Shown here one piece after another: positions 24,430 through 36,765 of a stretch of 64,000 nt of DNA; the stretch's first letter is position 1; each line of letters begins with the position of its first letter. The notes beneath the pieces were generated by a model, which did no database searches, was not told the DNA's origin, and saw only the letters and a program-made list of their open reading frames with translations. A program made the position numbers and the translations under genes. Origin of the DNA: Melastoma dodecandrum (taxonomy: Eukaryota > Streptophyta > Magnoliopsida > Myrtales > Melastomataceae); assembly GCA_029817715.1 (NCBI GenBank), contig JARUPY010000474.1:372001-436000 (forward strand). Reading direction: 5' to 3'.

Positions 24430-26320
24430 GTAGCGGCAACTGCAACATGTCTTTCAAAGTTTGGTAAATTTATCAAAAGAAAAAGAATCAAAGCAAGTAT
24501 TCCATTATCGTTGCAGTACAACGCAAGATATGAATGAAGTGTGGTTTTGGATAATGGCGATAGTAATCATGTGACACGAAATAAGGAAAACTTTGAGGAG
24601 ATCGACAACAGCTACAATTCGCTGTTAGAGCTTGGAGACAAAAAAAATAAAGATTAACGGAAAGGGAGTTAAAGCCCCTCTTGAGTTGGTGCATGCTGAC
24701 ATCTCTGGTCCAACCCAAATTCCAACGATCGATAATAAGAGATATTTTCTCTTATTTGTTGATGATTACACTCGTATGATTTGGGTATACTTTCTTGAAA
24801 AGAAATCGGAGGCTTTCGGTACTTTTTGGAGTTTCAAAGTCAATGTAGAGAAGCAAAGTGGATATCAAATACAGACTTTGATGACAGATCGTGGAGGAGA
24901 ATTCATTCACAAGTCGTTTCTAGATTACTACAAGCAATAAGGCATACAACGACAGCTTACTGTAAAGTACTCACATCAGTAGAATGGCGTTGCTGAGAGG
25001 AAGAATAGAACTATTATTGAGATGACTCGAAGTATACTCAAAGGCAAATGTCTTCCAAATTCATTGTGGGCTTTGAACGCAACAACTTATATTCTAAATT
25101 GATCCCCGATAAAAGCTGTTCAGAACAAGACGCCATATGAAGCATGGCATAAGAGGAAACTCGTGGTTGATCACTTGAAGGTATTTAGAGGTATAACATA
25201 TGTTCTCTTGACGAAGAAGAAGGATATGTTTGATTTGAAGAGTGAGAAACTAATCTTTATTATTACAGTGAGGAATCTAAAGGATATCGTTTGACCCAAA
25301 GACTAACAATCTTGTGATTTCAAGATATATTATTTTCGATGAGAATGTAACATGGAAGTGGGAGAACGAGTCTTCCCAGACTCAACCAACATATTCTTAT
25401 CCAGAAGCACCGACAATGGTGCCTCAAATCTCACTAATATAGCAGCAGCTAGTTCCTCAATAGTAAATTCAGAAAATGAATGTTCTGAAGCTGATATGCA
25501 ACCAAGGAGGTAGCGCTCACTAACTGAAGCTTACGAGTAAGCTAACTTTGTACTTGCTACATTTGAACCGCAAAATCTTGAAGAGGCCTCAAAAAAAAAG
25601 AAAAGTGGAGAAATGCAATGAAAGAAGAGATGTTTAGTATTGAAAAGAATGATACATAGTCCCTAATAGACCTTCCCAAATGAAAAGAAGCAATTGGATT
25701 GAAATGGGTGTTCAAAACAAAGTTCAATAAGGATTGTGCCCAGCACAAAGCTCGGCACTTAGTAAAGGATTACTCAAAACGACCCGGAGTTGATTTCATA
25801 AGAAGTTGACTCATGCAGCAAGAGTTAATGAAGCAAAATTGATGCATAAGAATGTCCCAATCACTGAACATCGCTCAAGTATGTGAAGTACTCGAATGGT
25901 TGGAAGTATTGATGATCGCAGAAGCACGTCAAGATACTTTTTATGTCTTGTAACAAAACCAATCTCTGAGTTTGAAGAAGTAAGCTAATGTAGCGTTATC
26001 ATCAGCTGAAGCAGAGTATATTGCAACAAATGAAGCAATTCATGAAGTAGAATGGTTAAGAAGGTTATTGCTGGAGTTACATCAGAAGATTGCTGTGATA
26101 AGCAGCCAACCATTGTTATGAGAAAAATCCCATGTTCCATGTTAGGTCAAAGCAGATTGAATTGCGCCATCACTTTATCAGAGAAATGGTGATGAAGAAG
26201 GAGATAGTTATGGAGTTTAATCCTACCCAAGACCAGATCGCTGATGTTCTAACAAAGGCCATGAATTTTGAGAAGGTTGAATTGTTCAACAAGTTTCTGA
26301 AGATTACAAATTAAGAACGT
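24430..26320 (+). mobile_element. Degenerate Copia element: protease, integrase, partial RT, RNase H
   Basis: Plus-strand fragments in Copia order: protease DNGDSNHVTRNKENF (24550-24600), integrase core from ELVHADISGPTQIP with YFLLFVDDYTRMIWVYF and MTDRGGEF (24680-24940), then NGVAERKNRTIIEM (24985-25025). A short RT piece reads GLKWVFKTKFNKD (25695-25740), and the RNase H end reads SSAEAEYIATNEAIHEVEWL and QIADVLTKAM (26000-26270). Most of the reverse transcriptase (palm, YVDD) is missing between about 25800 and 25990. Several stops and frameshifts occur. It is non-functional and old; sequence after 26320 probably includes its 3' LTR, but no partner LTR was found. Confidence 0.88.
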
Positions 26321-26329
26321 GTGTTAAAT

Positions 26330-27850
26330 GTTATGGTAATTTGTAATCTGCATTAAGTGAATTAGGTGGCCTAGGTTGTTATGGGGTTAATGGCCTAGGA
26401 ACTAGAAGTGAGTTAATGTCAGAGGAACTAAGGTAGAGTAAGTGCTTGCTTTAGATCTCTTTAGGAATCTATAAAAGGAGTAACAATCTCCAAATGACGA
26501 AACAAAGAAAACAAGCGAAAAAAGTCCAATAAAGCATTCTAGTTGTAAGAAAAGAAAGAAGGCTTTGTAGTTAGCTAAAATTTTCGTCTCCAAAATTTCA
26601 TATTCCTTATCTCCAGAAACACTTTGTTGTGTCGCAATAGTTCCGCAAACCCTTCTTGTGATATAACAAAGCACCAATTTGCAAACAATCCCAAAGCTTT
26701 ATATGCTCAACCCAAAGCCATCTATAATGTATTGTACATTTGGAATTAATATATTCGTTAATTATTTGTTATGTTATGTGTAGAAGCTATTCTTGTCAAG
26801 TTTTAGTTTCTTAAGTTAGTTTTTATGTAACTTGTATGATTAAGATTTAGTGAGTCAGGTGAGACATGTTATACAAAGATAATGTGTGAGATTTTACTTT
26901 TGCGTTTTTCATTGTTGTTAGTCACGCACGGAAAGGAACACTAGCCATAGAAGGTTCCAGCATTTGTAAGTCTTTTGTGGGGTTGAACTCTCCCTTTATA
27001 TGGTGCGAATAATCTAGAGATTTGAACGTTTTCATATTAAGGAAACAAATTATCCCAAAGCCAATTATATATATAGAAAGTGCTAATTCAACTCATGTAA
27101 AATACAATTTGTGTGAAATGCATTATCTTTGACTTTAAACTTTATTTTTTTATTTGATAATTTATGGATAATATTTGAAGTGTTTTTTAAAGCTATTTAC
27201 ATGACCATATCACGAATAGCAAGGCAAGAAATCATCCAGCCGTTGCACATGATTTGAGAAAGCTTGATCAACCTCAAGTTTTAAAGACAAGGATGAAAGA
27301 AAGATGAAGACCATGTTCATACTTAGAGCTTACTAGAAATTATTGTGTCTTCGCCGGTCTAAAAATCTTGAGTGGATTCATGTTCATTAGTCAATCCTTT
27401 GTATAGAGAGATAGTCCTTATGTAGTTGGAGACTGGTTGTTCTGTAGTCGCTCTTGTTGCTTCACATAGGAGGTGTGCATAGTTAGTCACATTTCAGGCA
27501 GGACGGGTGATCCAGTGTAGGTGTGTGGTAGCCATGGGAGAGAAAGAGACCGGCTCAGTGAGGAGCCGGAGTTAGTCACGGTGGGACAGTAAAGGTGGTG
27601 GTTCATGTGGTGTACATGCGAATGGTTAGTCACATTTCAGGCAGAAGCGTCCATATGTAATTTATGTTCTCTATATAGTGAATACGCCCCAAATCTTATA
27701 TGTCAACTAATTAACAACTAAGGTAATGTAACTTAGATTGAGGAATCTGCTTAGCAGATCTAGGTTCTGTAGTATAATAGAATGAAAATGTACTTAAAAT
27801 CTTAAGGCACTAATTCAACCCTCCTTTTCACTAAATTTTATTTCCACAAT
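26330..27850. other. Probable LTR-derived and AT-rich sequence
   Basis: No gene. The first part likely continues the Copia remnant. At 27480-27660 the phrase agttagtcacatttcaggcag occurs twice about 145 bp apart, and a related gttagtcac lies between them, suggesting short repeats of an LTR leader. Confidence 0.45.
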
Positions 27851-27869
27851 TGTATGAGCAAAGTTCAAC

Positions 27870-28560
27870 GAACAAAGCTTAATCACTTGTTGAGAGATCT
27901 TATATGATGCAAATGGGTTATACGTATCAGATCTCTGCCTATACAATGGCAAAAGACATTAGGGATAGACTTATCTTGACTCATGAAGGGACAAATCAAA
28001 TTAAGAAAAGAGGGTTTAGCTATTTGTGTAACAGTATGAAACTTTCGGAATGAAAGTTGATGAGTCAATATCAGAAATATATTATAAACTCAACAAAATC
28101 ATCAAGAGGCTAGCTTTTAGGAAAAACACACGCTAGTTGTGAATTAGTGAGAAAAGTTCTTAGATCTGTTTTCACTACTCGGGAATCTAGGAAGACCGTA
28201 ATAGAATAAGCCAAAGATCTAACAAAACTACTTCTGGATCAGCTTATTGGCTCTCTATTTTCATATGAGGAAGAGAAACGATCATATGAGGACCAAAAGA
28301 CCAAATCTATTGCTTTTAGCGCATCTACCTCTAGCGATGACAAATTGGATGACATATAAACAGATATAGAGGAGGAGATCTCTTAGCTTATGAAGGTGTT
28401 AGCAAGGCTCCTTTCTAAGACACATTTCAAATGAAGCAACCAACTCAAGTCTTTTAAACAAGAAGATACGGTATGTTATGAATATAAGAAATTGGGTCAC
28501 ATGACGTATGATTGTCCTCTATTAAATGAGAAACAAAAGTCTTCTTAAAAAAGAAAGGGA
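27870..28560 (+). mobile_element. Copia gag fragment (UBN2 type with zinc knuckle)
   Basis: Broken plus-strand frames read AKDIRDRLILTHEGTNQIK (about 27945-28005), DQLIGSLFSYEEE (28238-28275) and the zinc knuckle CYEYKKLGHMTYDC (28473-28515), with the second cysteine replaced by tyrosine. This is the usual gag layout of plant Copia elements. Several in-frame stops are present. It may be the 5' part of a separate insertion, since it lies downstream of the pol remnant at 24430. Confidence 0.8.
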
Positions 28561-28918
28561 GCCTTTTGGCTTGGGAGCCAACAAATGCGTCCATACTCTA
28601 GGGATCGTGAACACCGATATAGTTTGCTATTGTATATAGTGACCTCTGTTATGCAGCTTAGATTTTTTTCATCTCTTTCTAGAGCATAAGGAGGTCGGAG
28701 TGCCCAAAGGAGCTGGAGCCTGCTGATAGAAGGTCCCATGTTCAAGTCAAGCTGATGAAGAGGAACGAGAAGTGCCCGGTTAGCCTTCCTCATACAATTT
28801 CATTTGATTGTGTTCATTCCAAACAAATGGGAGAGCAGGGCGTATTTTTGCATTTTTTTATTAACTAACTTGTTATTGTGACATAAACGTAGTGAAAGTG
28901 GAATGCTAATCTTTCAGG

Positions 28919-29276
28919 AACCCGAGAAGCGCCAACTTCCATTTCAGGGAACTGGGAGAACTTTGAGTGGCAGCTCTTCCATTGCAAATGCCTGCCCTAA
29001 GCCTGCACTGACTGCTGCAGCTGTTAGCTGTGCTCCTCCTGTCATCTGCCAACAACCTCAATACAGCTAAGATTGGCTCATGGGACAAGATTGAAAGGAC
29101 GTTTAAATCTCAATTACACAGTCGACATCCGTAGTTTCATCAATGCATCTAGACCTGGGGTTTCAAATGGTTACCGGCTGCTAGTCATGGGCTTTCCTCC
29201 TAAGCTGCTGACTGATCTTGGTATATCTATTGAGCAGGCCGGCCTCGCCAACTCAGTTGTTATCCAAAAGTTATAA
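28919..29276 (+). pseudogene. Plant UBX-domain protein (PUX3/4/5-like) 3' fragment
   Basis: A 3' splice site (ctttcag, ending 28918) precedes EPEKRQLPFQGTGRTLSG, the linker found before the UBX domain in plant PUX proteins, which are adaptors of the Cdc48/p97 ATPase. In another frame comes the UBX domain itself: [13 protein letters not shown] (29054-29095), [24 protein letters not shown] and [16 protein letters not shown], ending in a stop (29274-29276). The one-frame shift around 29050 and the absence of the N-terminal exons (UBA and SEP regions) mark it as a truncated pseudogene. Confidence 0.85.
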
Positions 29277-29279
29277 AGT

Positions 29280-29569
29280 CGTTGGGCAGCCAAACTTACT
29301 GTGTTATCCGATAACTTTGTGTTCTTATGCTGGATAAGATTGCGGTTTATATCCGTCCCATTTTGGACTATTCAGAGGTCTATTCTTCCTCTTTCCTGGC
29401 ATTTGGCTGAGCAAAATCACTAGCTCTAGGAACTAAGATAAGACATGGAAGGTCTATCCACTAGCAATCAGGTCAGTTGCTAGAAACAAATAATACCTAC
29501 TGTTGGACAAAAATAATTGGAAATCTGGTATTAAAACAAAGAATCTTTTCTATTCTACACATGCATTCT
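29280..29569. other. Short spacer between two pseudogenes
   Basis: Probably the former 3' UTR of the UBX gene and the 3' end of the O-fucosyltransferase gene on the other strand. No ORF of note. Confidence 0.45.
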
Positions 29570-30254
29570 TTACAGCGTGGATGGTATACACTCCTCACTA
29601 CTGGCCATGTCTGCATATGCTTTGTTTATGCGCCACTCTGCCGTGTTGCTTCTGGTGAAGATGTCAGGTAGCTTCTGCTTGTAAGAGCTTATTTTTGGCA
29701 TTTTACCTCCACCATAGCATGTGCAGGAGCCAGATACTAAAGATGATAGCCGACTCCCTGAATATATGCTGCAGTGCAATCAATGAATCCAATGGTGCTA
29801 ACTGCAGAGACAAGCAAAATGTCCTTTTGAGACAGATAGGCTTACGTCGACAAGACATTGTGAGAGGATGTAGAGGACTTCGGACATGCGATGAGAAGTT
29901 CTTGAAAGGTTCCAATTCACTCGTCGATAGAAGGGTCTCCTTCATAACAAGGCTGAGATGCAGTGTGTTCAAAGCATTTAGTCTAGATCTCCCTCCATTT
30001 ATATTCGCACCAGCCACATATAAGTGCGTCTTTCATCCGAATCCAAGTGTAGCGAGCATCAGCTCAGCTTCCTCAAAGCTGCAGATGAAGGTAACCTGTT
30101 AACAATGAAGAATTTTGTCAAAAGCTGGCTCTCGTTATGTTCAAAATGAAAATAATAGGACAATACTCGTACTTGGCAGTCTTCTCAAGTTGAGATAGTG
30201 TGGCAAACGCAGTTCCCGATATGTTTCCAGCTCTATTGTCTCATCCTCACCGCT
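29570..30254 (-). pseudogene. O-fucosyltransferase (GT106 family) pseudogene, 3' part
   Basis: The minus strand continues the protein begun at 47673-46974. Reading from 30254 it gives the rest of a disrupted exon (EDETIELETYRELRLPHYLN, to about 30173). Later exons follow: FEEAELMLATLGF and THLYVAGANINGG with KETLLSTSELEPF (about 30085-29890), then a cysteine-containing stretch with one-base deletions (29810-29730), and LSSLVSGSC, YGGGKMPKI, TAEWRINKAY (29750-29600). These motifs belong to plant O-fucosyltransferase-like proteins (Golgi type II glycosyltransferases). Stops and frameshifts occur besides the insertion. Confidence 0.85.
30250..30254. repeat. Target-site duplication (left) of the 16.7-kb element
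   Basis: The 5 bp ccgct directly precede the LTR start TGTAATACC. The same 5 bp follow the 3' LTR at 46974-46978. The interrupted exon reads in frame across this site once the element and one duplicate are set aside. Confidence 0.95.
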
Positions 30255-31789
30255 TGTAATACCTCAAATTTGCATGCGGGTCACAAGCAATGGTTCACAA
30301 ACAATAATAAACCCGATGTTCATTCTCCCAAAATGGCCAAAGCCTAAATCCATACAACTTTGGAATCCCTTTTTACACAAATAATAAATTTCCTTTCCCC
30401 ACACACACTATCTCCTAAAACAACAAAGGCTTTATCACTCGCTGCACCAATCCAGCCGCAATCCAGTCGGCTGCCATCTCCAACAAAGTCAGCAAACTTC
30501 GGTTTACAAGCCTGCACAATCCATATTGCAGCAGACACACGCAGCATCAGCACCAGCAACAACGTCAACGACGTCAACAACAACCAAAGACGCCACGAGT
30601 CATCCTTACCTATTGGGCGCTCGCACCAGCAACTTCAACCACAGGTTCTGGCGTCAACCAGGCTGCCATCCTTCAACCAGCAGCGATTCCCCCTCCAATT
30701 TCAGCTGAGAAGATTGAACTCCAGTCCAAACAATCCAAAGAAAGGGGCTGGACAAACCTAAACCCTCCAAGACAGCTCTCAACCCACAAAATTTGCCAAA
30801 GCCAAACCCACAAGACAACTCAGCCCAATCCAAATAAAAAGCCTAGCAATAAAACTTCAGACTCAACCCGCAATAATAATCCAAACCCAAGGCAAGCCTA
30901 CAGCCCAAGCTCAAACCAAAAGAAAGAACAAGGCCTTACCTTTGCTCCCGACATGGGATTCCCACAGAGTCATCTCACGAAGACTGTGCTTTCCCTCCGT
31001 AAATACCCCAAATTTAATGTTGAGCATCTCAAATACTAGTAACGGCTGGGATTAACGAGGCGTTTTTTTTTCTGCAAAGAGAAGAAGAGTCTTGTAACCT
31101 ACATCGGTTACACAACTATCTGGAAATATTCATGATTGATATAAATCAAAGGACAGCCACAGAGAGATAAGGGGGACCTCGCAGGCTCCAGCCGTCAGGC
31201 TCCGACATTCTGCAGTTTCCTCACCAAGCGAGGACGATGACAGCCATCCCGATAGCTTGATGTAAGGCTCGCCGAATTTCCAGCCATGCCGGACCAGCCT
31301 TCTCAACGTTCCAGGCAGCGATGGAAGATGAAAGTCACCAGAACCTCAGCCGGTTGCTGTCTCCTCATGGCAATAGATCACCGACTCTCGGATACAGTCG
31401 GATATCTTCGGTTCCTGCACTAACAAACGACGACGACAACAAGTTCAACAAACCAGTGGCATCAACAGCAAGGCGGCCAATCTGACTTCCATGGCCATTA
31501 CGGACAAGCCTGGGACTCTGCCGTTGCGCCAACAGCAACAATCCAGCCGAGACCCAGCCACGGCACCATCCTTCCTTCCCGACGAACCTTCCAGTTCAGC
31601 AGCGGAGCCCCAGATGTCCCTCTTCAGCCCCAGCATCTCCCCAACCCGAGACCAAACACTAGCCCCAAGGCGGCTCCCATCCCAGCTTCTCCGACGCCCA
31701 CGGAACGGCTCACATTACGGAGCAGCACCCACTCCCTCTCCGGCATCCACCTCTCCCGACGTTCATGAACCCGCAGCGGGGATCACAAC
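30255..31789 (+). repeat. 5' LTR of the long element, left part (before the Copia insertion)
   Basis: Aligns with 43718-45254 of the 3' LTR nearly base for base. Contains the imperfect palindrome gtaacctacatcggttac (31094-31111). Long proline/serine-rich frames such as 31491-31946 are present in both LTRs but carry no domain and are best read as composition. Confidence 0.93.
31785..31789. repeat. Target-site duplication (left) of the nested Copia element
   Basis: acaac precedes the Copia 5' LTR and recurs at 37086-37090. The homologous 3' LTR of the host element has a single acaac at 45250-45254, the empty site. Confidence 0.96.
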
Positions 31790-32187
31790 TGTGAGCGGAG
31801 TAAACGGGAACTGTCTGCTTTGGATGCGGAGAATTGGCAGGAAGAAATGGGCTGTGAGCCAGGATGAAGTGAGGCCGAAGAAAAAGGAATATAGAAGAAG
31901 AGGAAGCGGCCCGAGCAGCTTGCCATATTCTTTTATTAAGGGATAATTATGTAAAAGCAACGAGGATTCTGTTGCAGAGACGCGTAGTTTGTTAGTGTGT
32001 ATGTGTCGCTTCGAGGAGCACACAATTAGTTAGAGGGGAAAACAGAAGAGTGGGGGAAGCTGTATAAGAATGCAGAGGTTACTGTAAAAGTTGTATACAA
32101 AAAAAAAGAAATAAAAAAATTACAGAGGGAGCTTCTTCTTGCCGATACACTTTTCTGGGTTCACTCGCCGGAGTTCGTCAACTCACA
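31790..32187 (+). repeat. Copia 5' LTR
   Basis: 398 bp, starting TGTGAGCGG and ending CTCACA. An A-rich stretch near 32098-32120 follows the likely transcription and polyadenylation region. Identical to the 3' LTR except at 31975. Confidence 0.96.
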
Positions 32188-32199
32188 TGGTATCAGAGC
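32188..32199 (-). other. Primer-binding site (initiator tRNA-Met) of the Copia element
   Basis: tggtatcagagc directly follows the 5' LTR with no spacer, complementary to the 3' end of initiator tRNA-Met as usual for Copia. Confidence 0.95.
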
Positions 32200-32238
32200 G
32201 GGTGGGGCCGCTTCACTGAAGCAGCAACAGAGTAGACG

Positions 32239-35200
32239 ATGGAGTTGGTGAGTGTTGATAGTCAGTAGTCGCCATATTACATCAATGCGGCAGACTTGCA
32301 GACAGGAGCTATTGTGGCTCCGGAGCTCTCGGAAGGAAACTACGCGTCTTGGAGACGTTCCTTTGAGCTAGCGGTGTCGATAAAAAACAAGATCGGGTTT
32401 ATCGATGGGACGATTCCCCGACCGGCGGAGGACAGCAGACTGTTCCAAGCTTGGAAGCGCTGCGATGATCTGGTGCATTCTTGGCTGCAGAGGTCGGTTT
32501 CTCCGGCGATAGCCACGACCATATTTTATCTACACACTGCTAAGGACATCTGGGACGAGCTGGAAGAGCGGTATGGCGAACCAGACGATTCCAGAATCTG
32601 CCGTCTTCAACTTCAGTATCATTCCCTCACACAAGGTAGTAAATCCATCTCAGCTTTTTACAACGAGATGCTGGGGATCTTAAGAGAATTGCGTGAGTTT
32701 CGGCCGTACCCAAAGTGTAAATGTGGGAAGTGTGATTGCGGCTGGGAAAAACAATATGCAGAGGAGCTGCAGCGAGATATGGTGTATAAGTTTCTTAATG
32801 GATTGAATCGTGAATATAGCGGGTTGAGAAGTCAAATCTTGCTGCGAAAACCTTTTCCCACGCTGGGGGAGGCGTACAACATATTGCAGAGGGAGGAGTT
32901 ACAGCTTAATGCGAAAGAGGACGAGCTGTCTTTTTTCGGGAACCCAGTTGCAGCAGCGGTAAAGCAAGAGGTTCCTACATCGCTTGAGCAGAACAGAATA
33001 CTTGCATTTGCAGAGCGAAGGAAATTCAAGCCTGAGCTGATATGTGAGCATTGTGGCAAGAAGGGACATCTTAAAAGTCGATGCTATCACTTAATTGGAT
33101 TTCCACCGAATCAGACATTTGGGAGAGGCAGAGGCCAACCTTTCCCAAAACAATCGGGGATCAGTGGCAGAAGGATGATTAATATGGTGGAAACGAAAGG
33201 GCAACAGCTCCCAGATGTCAAACGGTCTTCTCATTTCGGCTTATCAGATGCCCAAGTTCAGAGACTACTTGCTATGCTCAGTGAGGAGAGTCCAAGCTAT
33301 TCCGCTCCAATGGTTCAGAAGGGACAGCAAACCATTTCTCCAGAATTGCCAACCTCCCAAACCAATAGCCACATAGATAACTTTGCAGGTACATTAACCT
33401 TTGACAGAACAACAAAATCAACACAGCATTCCTCCTGGATCATTGATACAGGGGCAACAGACCACGTTACCTCCTCACTTGCTTTATTTACCTCTTATCA
33501 TCAACTAACCATTCCTTTGCAGATTCAATTGCCGAATGACACAAAAGTCCTAGCCACTCACATAGGAGTTGTCAAACTCAATGACAACTTGATCCTAGAA
33601 AATACTTTGTTTGTGCCATCGTTTCGGTTTAACCTCATTTCTGTCAGTAAACTGACTTCTACCAGCAATACCTGCATCGTTTTCTCACAAAATCATTGCT
33701 TCATACAGGACTTGCCCAGCTGGATGACGATTGGACTAGCTGAACAAGAGGGCGGCCTGTTTGTGCTCAGAGAGATAAAAGGGAAACAAAACAGCAGTGA
33801 ACCTTCGCAAGTTAGATTCCCCGCTATTCTACCTTCTGCCAACCCGTTTTCTCATAGTCTTTGCTCAGCTAAACTGCATACCACTTTGGATGTCTTCGAT
33901 CTGTGGCATCTGCGTCTTGGACATGTGCCATTTTCTCAATTGTCAGCCCTACAAACAATTGATCCCTCTGTTACGATGCAAACTCACAATGCATGCTCTG
34001 TTTGTCATGAGGCCAAGCAACGACGCTTAGCTTTTCCTGTGAGTGCTATTCAGACCACTGCACCGTTTGACCTGATTCACTGTGATATTTGGGGGCCAAA
34101 TGGGGAAATTGCCCTGCATGGTTATAGATTTTTCTTGACCATTGTGGACGACTTTACGAGAGTTACTTGGGTCTTTCTCATGAATCACAAGTCTGAAGTA
34201 AGGTCTCTCCTATATGACTTTTATCGATTTGCCAAGACACAGTTTAATGCATGCATTAAAACAATACGAAGTGATAATGGGAATGAATTTCAACTGTCCG
34301 ATTTCTACAAACAGCATGGTATTTTGCATCAAAAGTCTTGTGTAGCTACACCTCAACAGAATGGGGTAGTTGAAAGAAAACACCAACATCTTTTACAAGT
34401 GACTAGGGCCCTTTTGTTTCAAGCTAAATTACCTCAAAACTTCTGGGGGTATGCCTTGTTGACAGCAGCCTACACAATTAACCGTTTGCCTAGCAAGTCT
34501 TTACTAGGAACTACACCCTATGAAAAATTGTTTAACAGAAAACCATCCTATAGTAATATGCGTGTCTTTGGCTCCTTATGTTTTTCATGCACTTTACTTC
34601 CAGGCAGGAAGAAGTTAGACAAAAGAGCACGCAAATGCATTTTTCTAGGATATCCCTTTCATGTGAAAGGATATCTCCTCTTTGACTTAGATACACATCA
34701 AACATTCATATCTCGAGACGTTCATTTCTATGAGGGCATTTTTCCTTTTGCTGGTTTACATAACAGTCAGCATACTGCTTCTCCTGACTTGGTTCTGCCT
34801 CTTATACACACTTCTGATTTTTTCCCTGAATTCTCCTCACCACACCCTCTCCCACATACTTCAACTGCCTCTGAAAATCTGGTTCCAGTAAGCACTGAAT
34901 CTACCTTGCGAAGGAGCACCAGACTGCACAAAATTCCCAGCTATCTCCATGACTATCATCATGGCTTGTCCTCTCCGCAGTCCAGTTCTGATTCATCCAC
35001 CTCGGGTACACCTGTAAGTCCTGCTTTCTCAGTTTCCTCTACCCTTCATTCTATTTCACCTTTCATTTCCTACGATAGATTATCTTCTCCCTACAAAACC
35101 TTTTTGCTGTCTCTCGAAAGCAATCATGAACCACGGAACTATGGTGAGGCTCGGACTATTCCACACTGGCAAGATGCAATGGTTTCTGAACTACAGGCTC

Positions 35201-36765
35201 TGGAAGCAAATCAGACATGGGTTTTGGTGCCTCTACCAGCAGGAAAGCGCGCTATCGGTTGTAAATGGGTTTACAAGACCAAATTGAAGGCAGATGGCAC
35301 CGTTGAACGGTTTAAGGCCCGTCTTGTGGCCAAAGGTTACAATCAAAGGGAAGGATTTGATTATGAAGAGACTTTCAGTCCCGTAGCGAAGCATTCCACT
35401 ATTCGCTCTGTTTTGGCAGTAGCTGCGATTCGTGGATGGCATCTTCGCCAATTTGACATACATAATGCCTTTCTTAATGGCGAGCTAACTGAAGAAGTCT
35501 ATATGCAGCTGCCGCAGGGTCTGGAGACTCAGGGGGAGTGTTCTGCAGCTGCTCCCTTGGTGTGCAAACTCCAAAAATCACTTTATGGTCTCAAACAAGC
35601 CTCGCGTCAATGGAACCACAAGTTGACTGCTTGTTTGGTTGACTACGGGTTTGCACAGTCCAAGGCGGATTACTCACTTTTTACTAAGCAGGATTGCAAT
35701 GGTTTTCTAGCTGTTCTAGTCTACGTGGACAATATTGCGGTGGCAGGTTCGCATCCTCAGCTTATTGATACTCTGCGAATCTATTTGCAGAGTCATTTTA
35801 AAATGCGGGATTTGGGCGCGCTAAAATATTTCTTGGGGTTAGAGATTGCCAGATCACGAGCAGGCATCTTCATTTCGCAGCGAGGATACACTTTAAGGCT
35901 ACTGGAAGAACTTGGGAAATTGGGAGTCAAGCCGAGCTCTATACCGATCGTACCCAATCATAAGTTGACGCAGGTAGACGAGGATGATATAGTGGACGCA
36001 AGCGCTTATAGACAGCTCGTGGGGAGACTTATCTATTTGGGAATCACTCGCCCGGACTTGACATACACAATACATGTGTTAGCACAGTTTATGGACAAGC
36101 CCCTAAAGAAGCACTGGGATGCAGCGAGGATGGCGCTGAAGTATTTGAAAGGAACACCGGGAAGGGGTGTCTTCTTCTCGAGCTCGTCTGAACCTCGGCT
36201 GCAGGCGTTTTCAGATAGTGATTGGGGGGGATGTGCAACAAGCAGAAGATCAACTAAGGGATATAGTGTATTTCTGGGCGATTCCCTCGTAAGTTGGCGA
36301 TCCAAGAAGCAAAATACAGTTTCACGGAGCTCAACGGAGGCTGAGTACAGGGCAGTGGCGACTACGACGGCAGAGGTGATTTGGCTGAAGAGCTTGATGG
36401 GGGATCTTGGTATTGTCACAAATGAGGCGATTACGTTGTATTGTGACAACAAATCGGCCATTCATATCAGCAAAAATCCGATGTTTCATGAGCGAACCAA
36501 ACATCTAGAGATCGATCTACATTTTGTGAGGGAGAAAGTCGAGGATGGGGTCATTCGGCTGGTGCACATGCGCACGGAGTTACAGATTGCAGATATGTTC
36601 ACCAAGGCGTTGCACCCAAGAAGGTTAAACTATTTGCTTGGCAAGATGGGAATGATGGACATACACGGCTCCCATCTTGAGGGGGAGTGTGAGCGGAGTA
36701 AACGGGAACTGTCTGCTTTGGATGCGGAGAATTGGCAGGAAGAAATGGGCTGTGAGCCAGGATGA
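32239..36765 (+). CDS. Copia gag-pol polyprotein with early stop and altered RT motif
   Basis: The natural ATG is at 32239; nine codons later a TAG (32266-32268) interrupts the frame, which is then open for about 1,500 codons. No other ATG lies nearby. Counting residues from the leucine codon at 32296, domains in order are a gag UBN2-type region (10-230), zinc knuckle CEHCGKKGHLKSRC (about 250), protease with DTGATDH (about 384), integrase HH-CC zinc region (537-575), integrase core with CDIWGP, SDNGNEF and VERKHQ (593-700), reverse transcriptase (974-1215) and RNase H (DSDWGG, STEAEY, about 1305-1440). The RT catalytic box reads YVDN (35722-35733) instead of YVDD. The last 26 codons run into the 3' LTR. 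It encodes the whole replication machinery, but this copy probably cannot act on its own. Confidence 0.93.

Noticed and set aside
32296..36765. A single 1,489-codon frame that could be taken as a large host gene
   Set aside because: All domains are Copia gag-pol, it sits between identical LTRs with a primer site, and it begins at a TTG, not an ATG.
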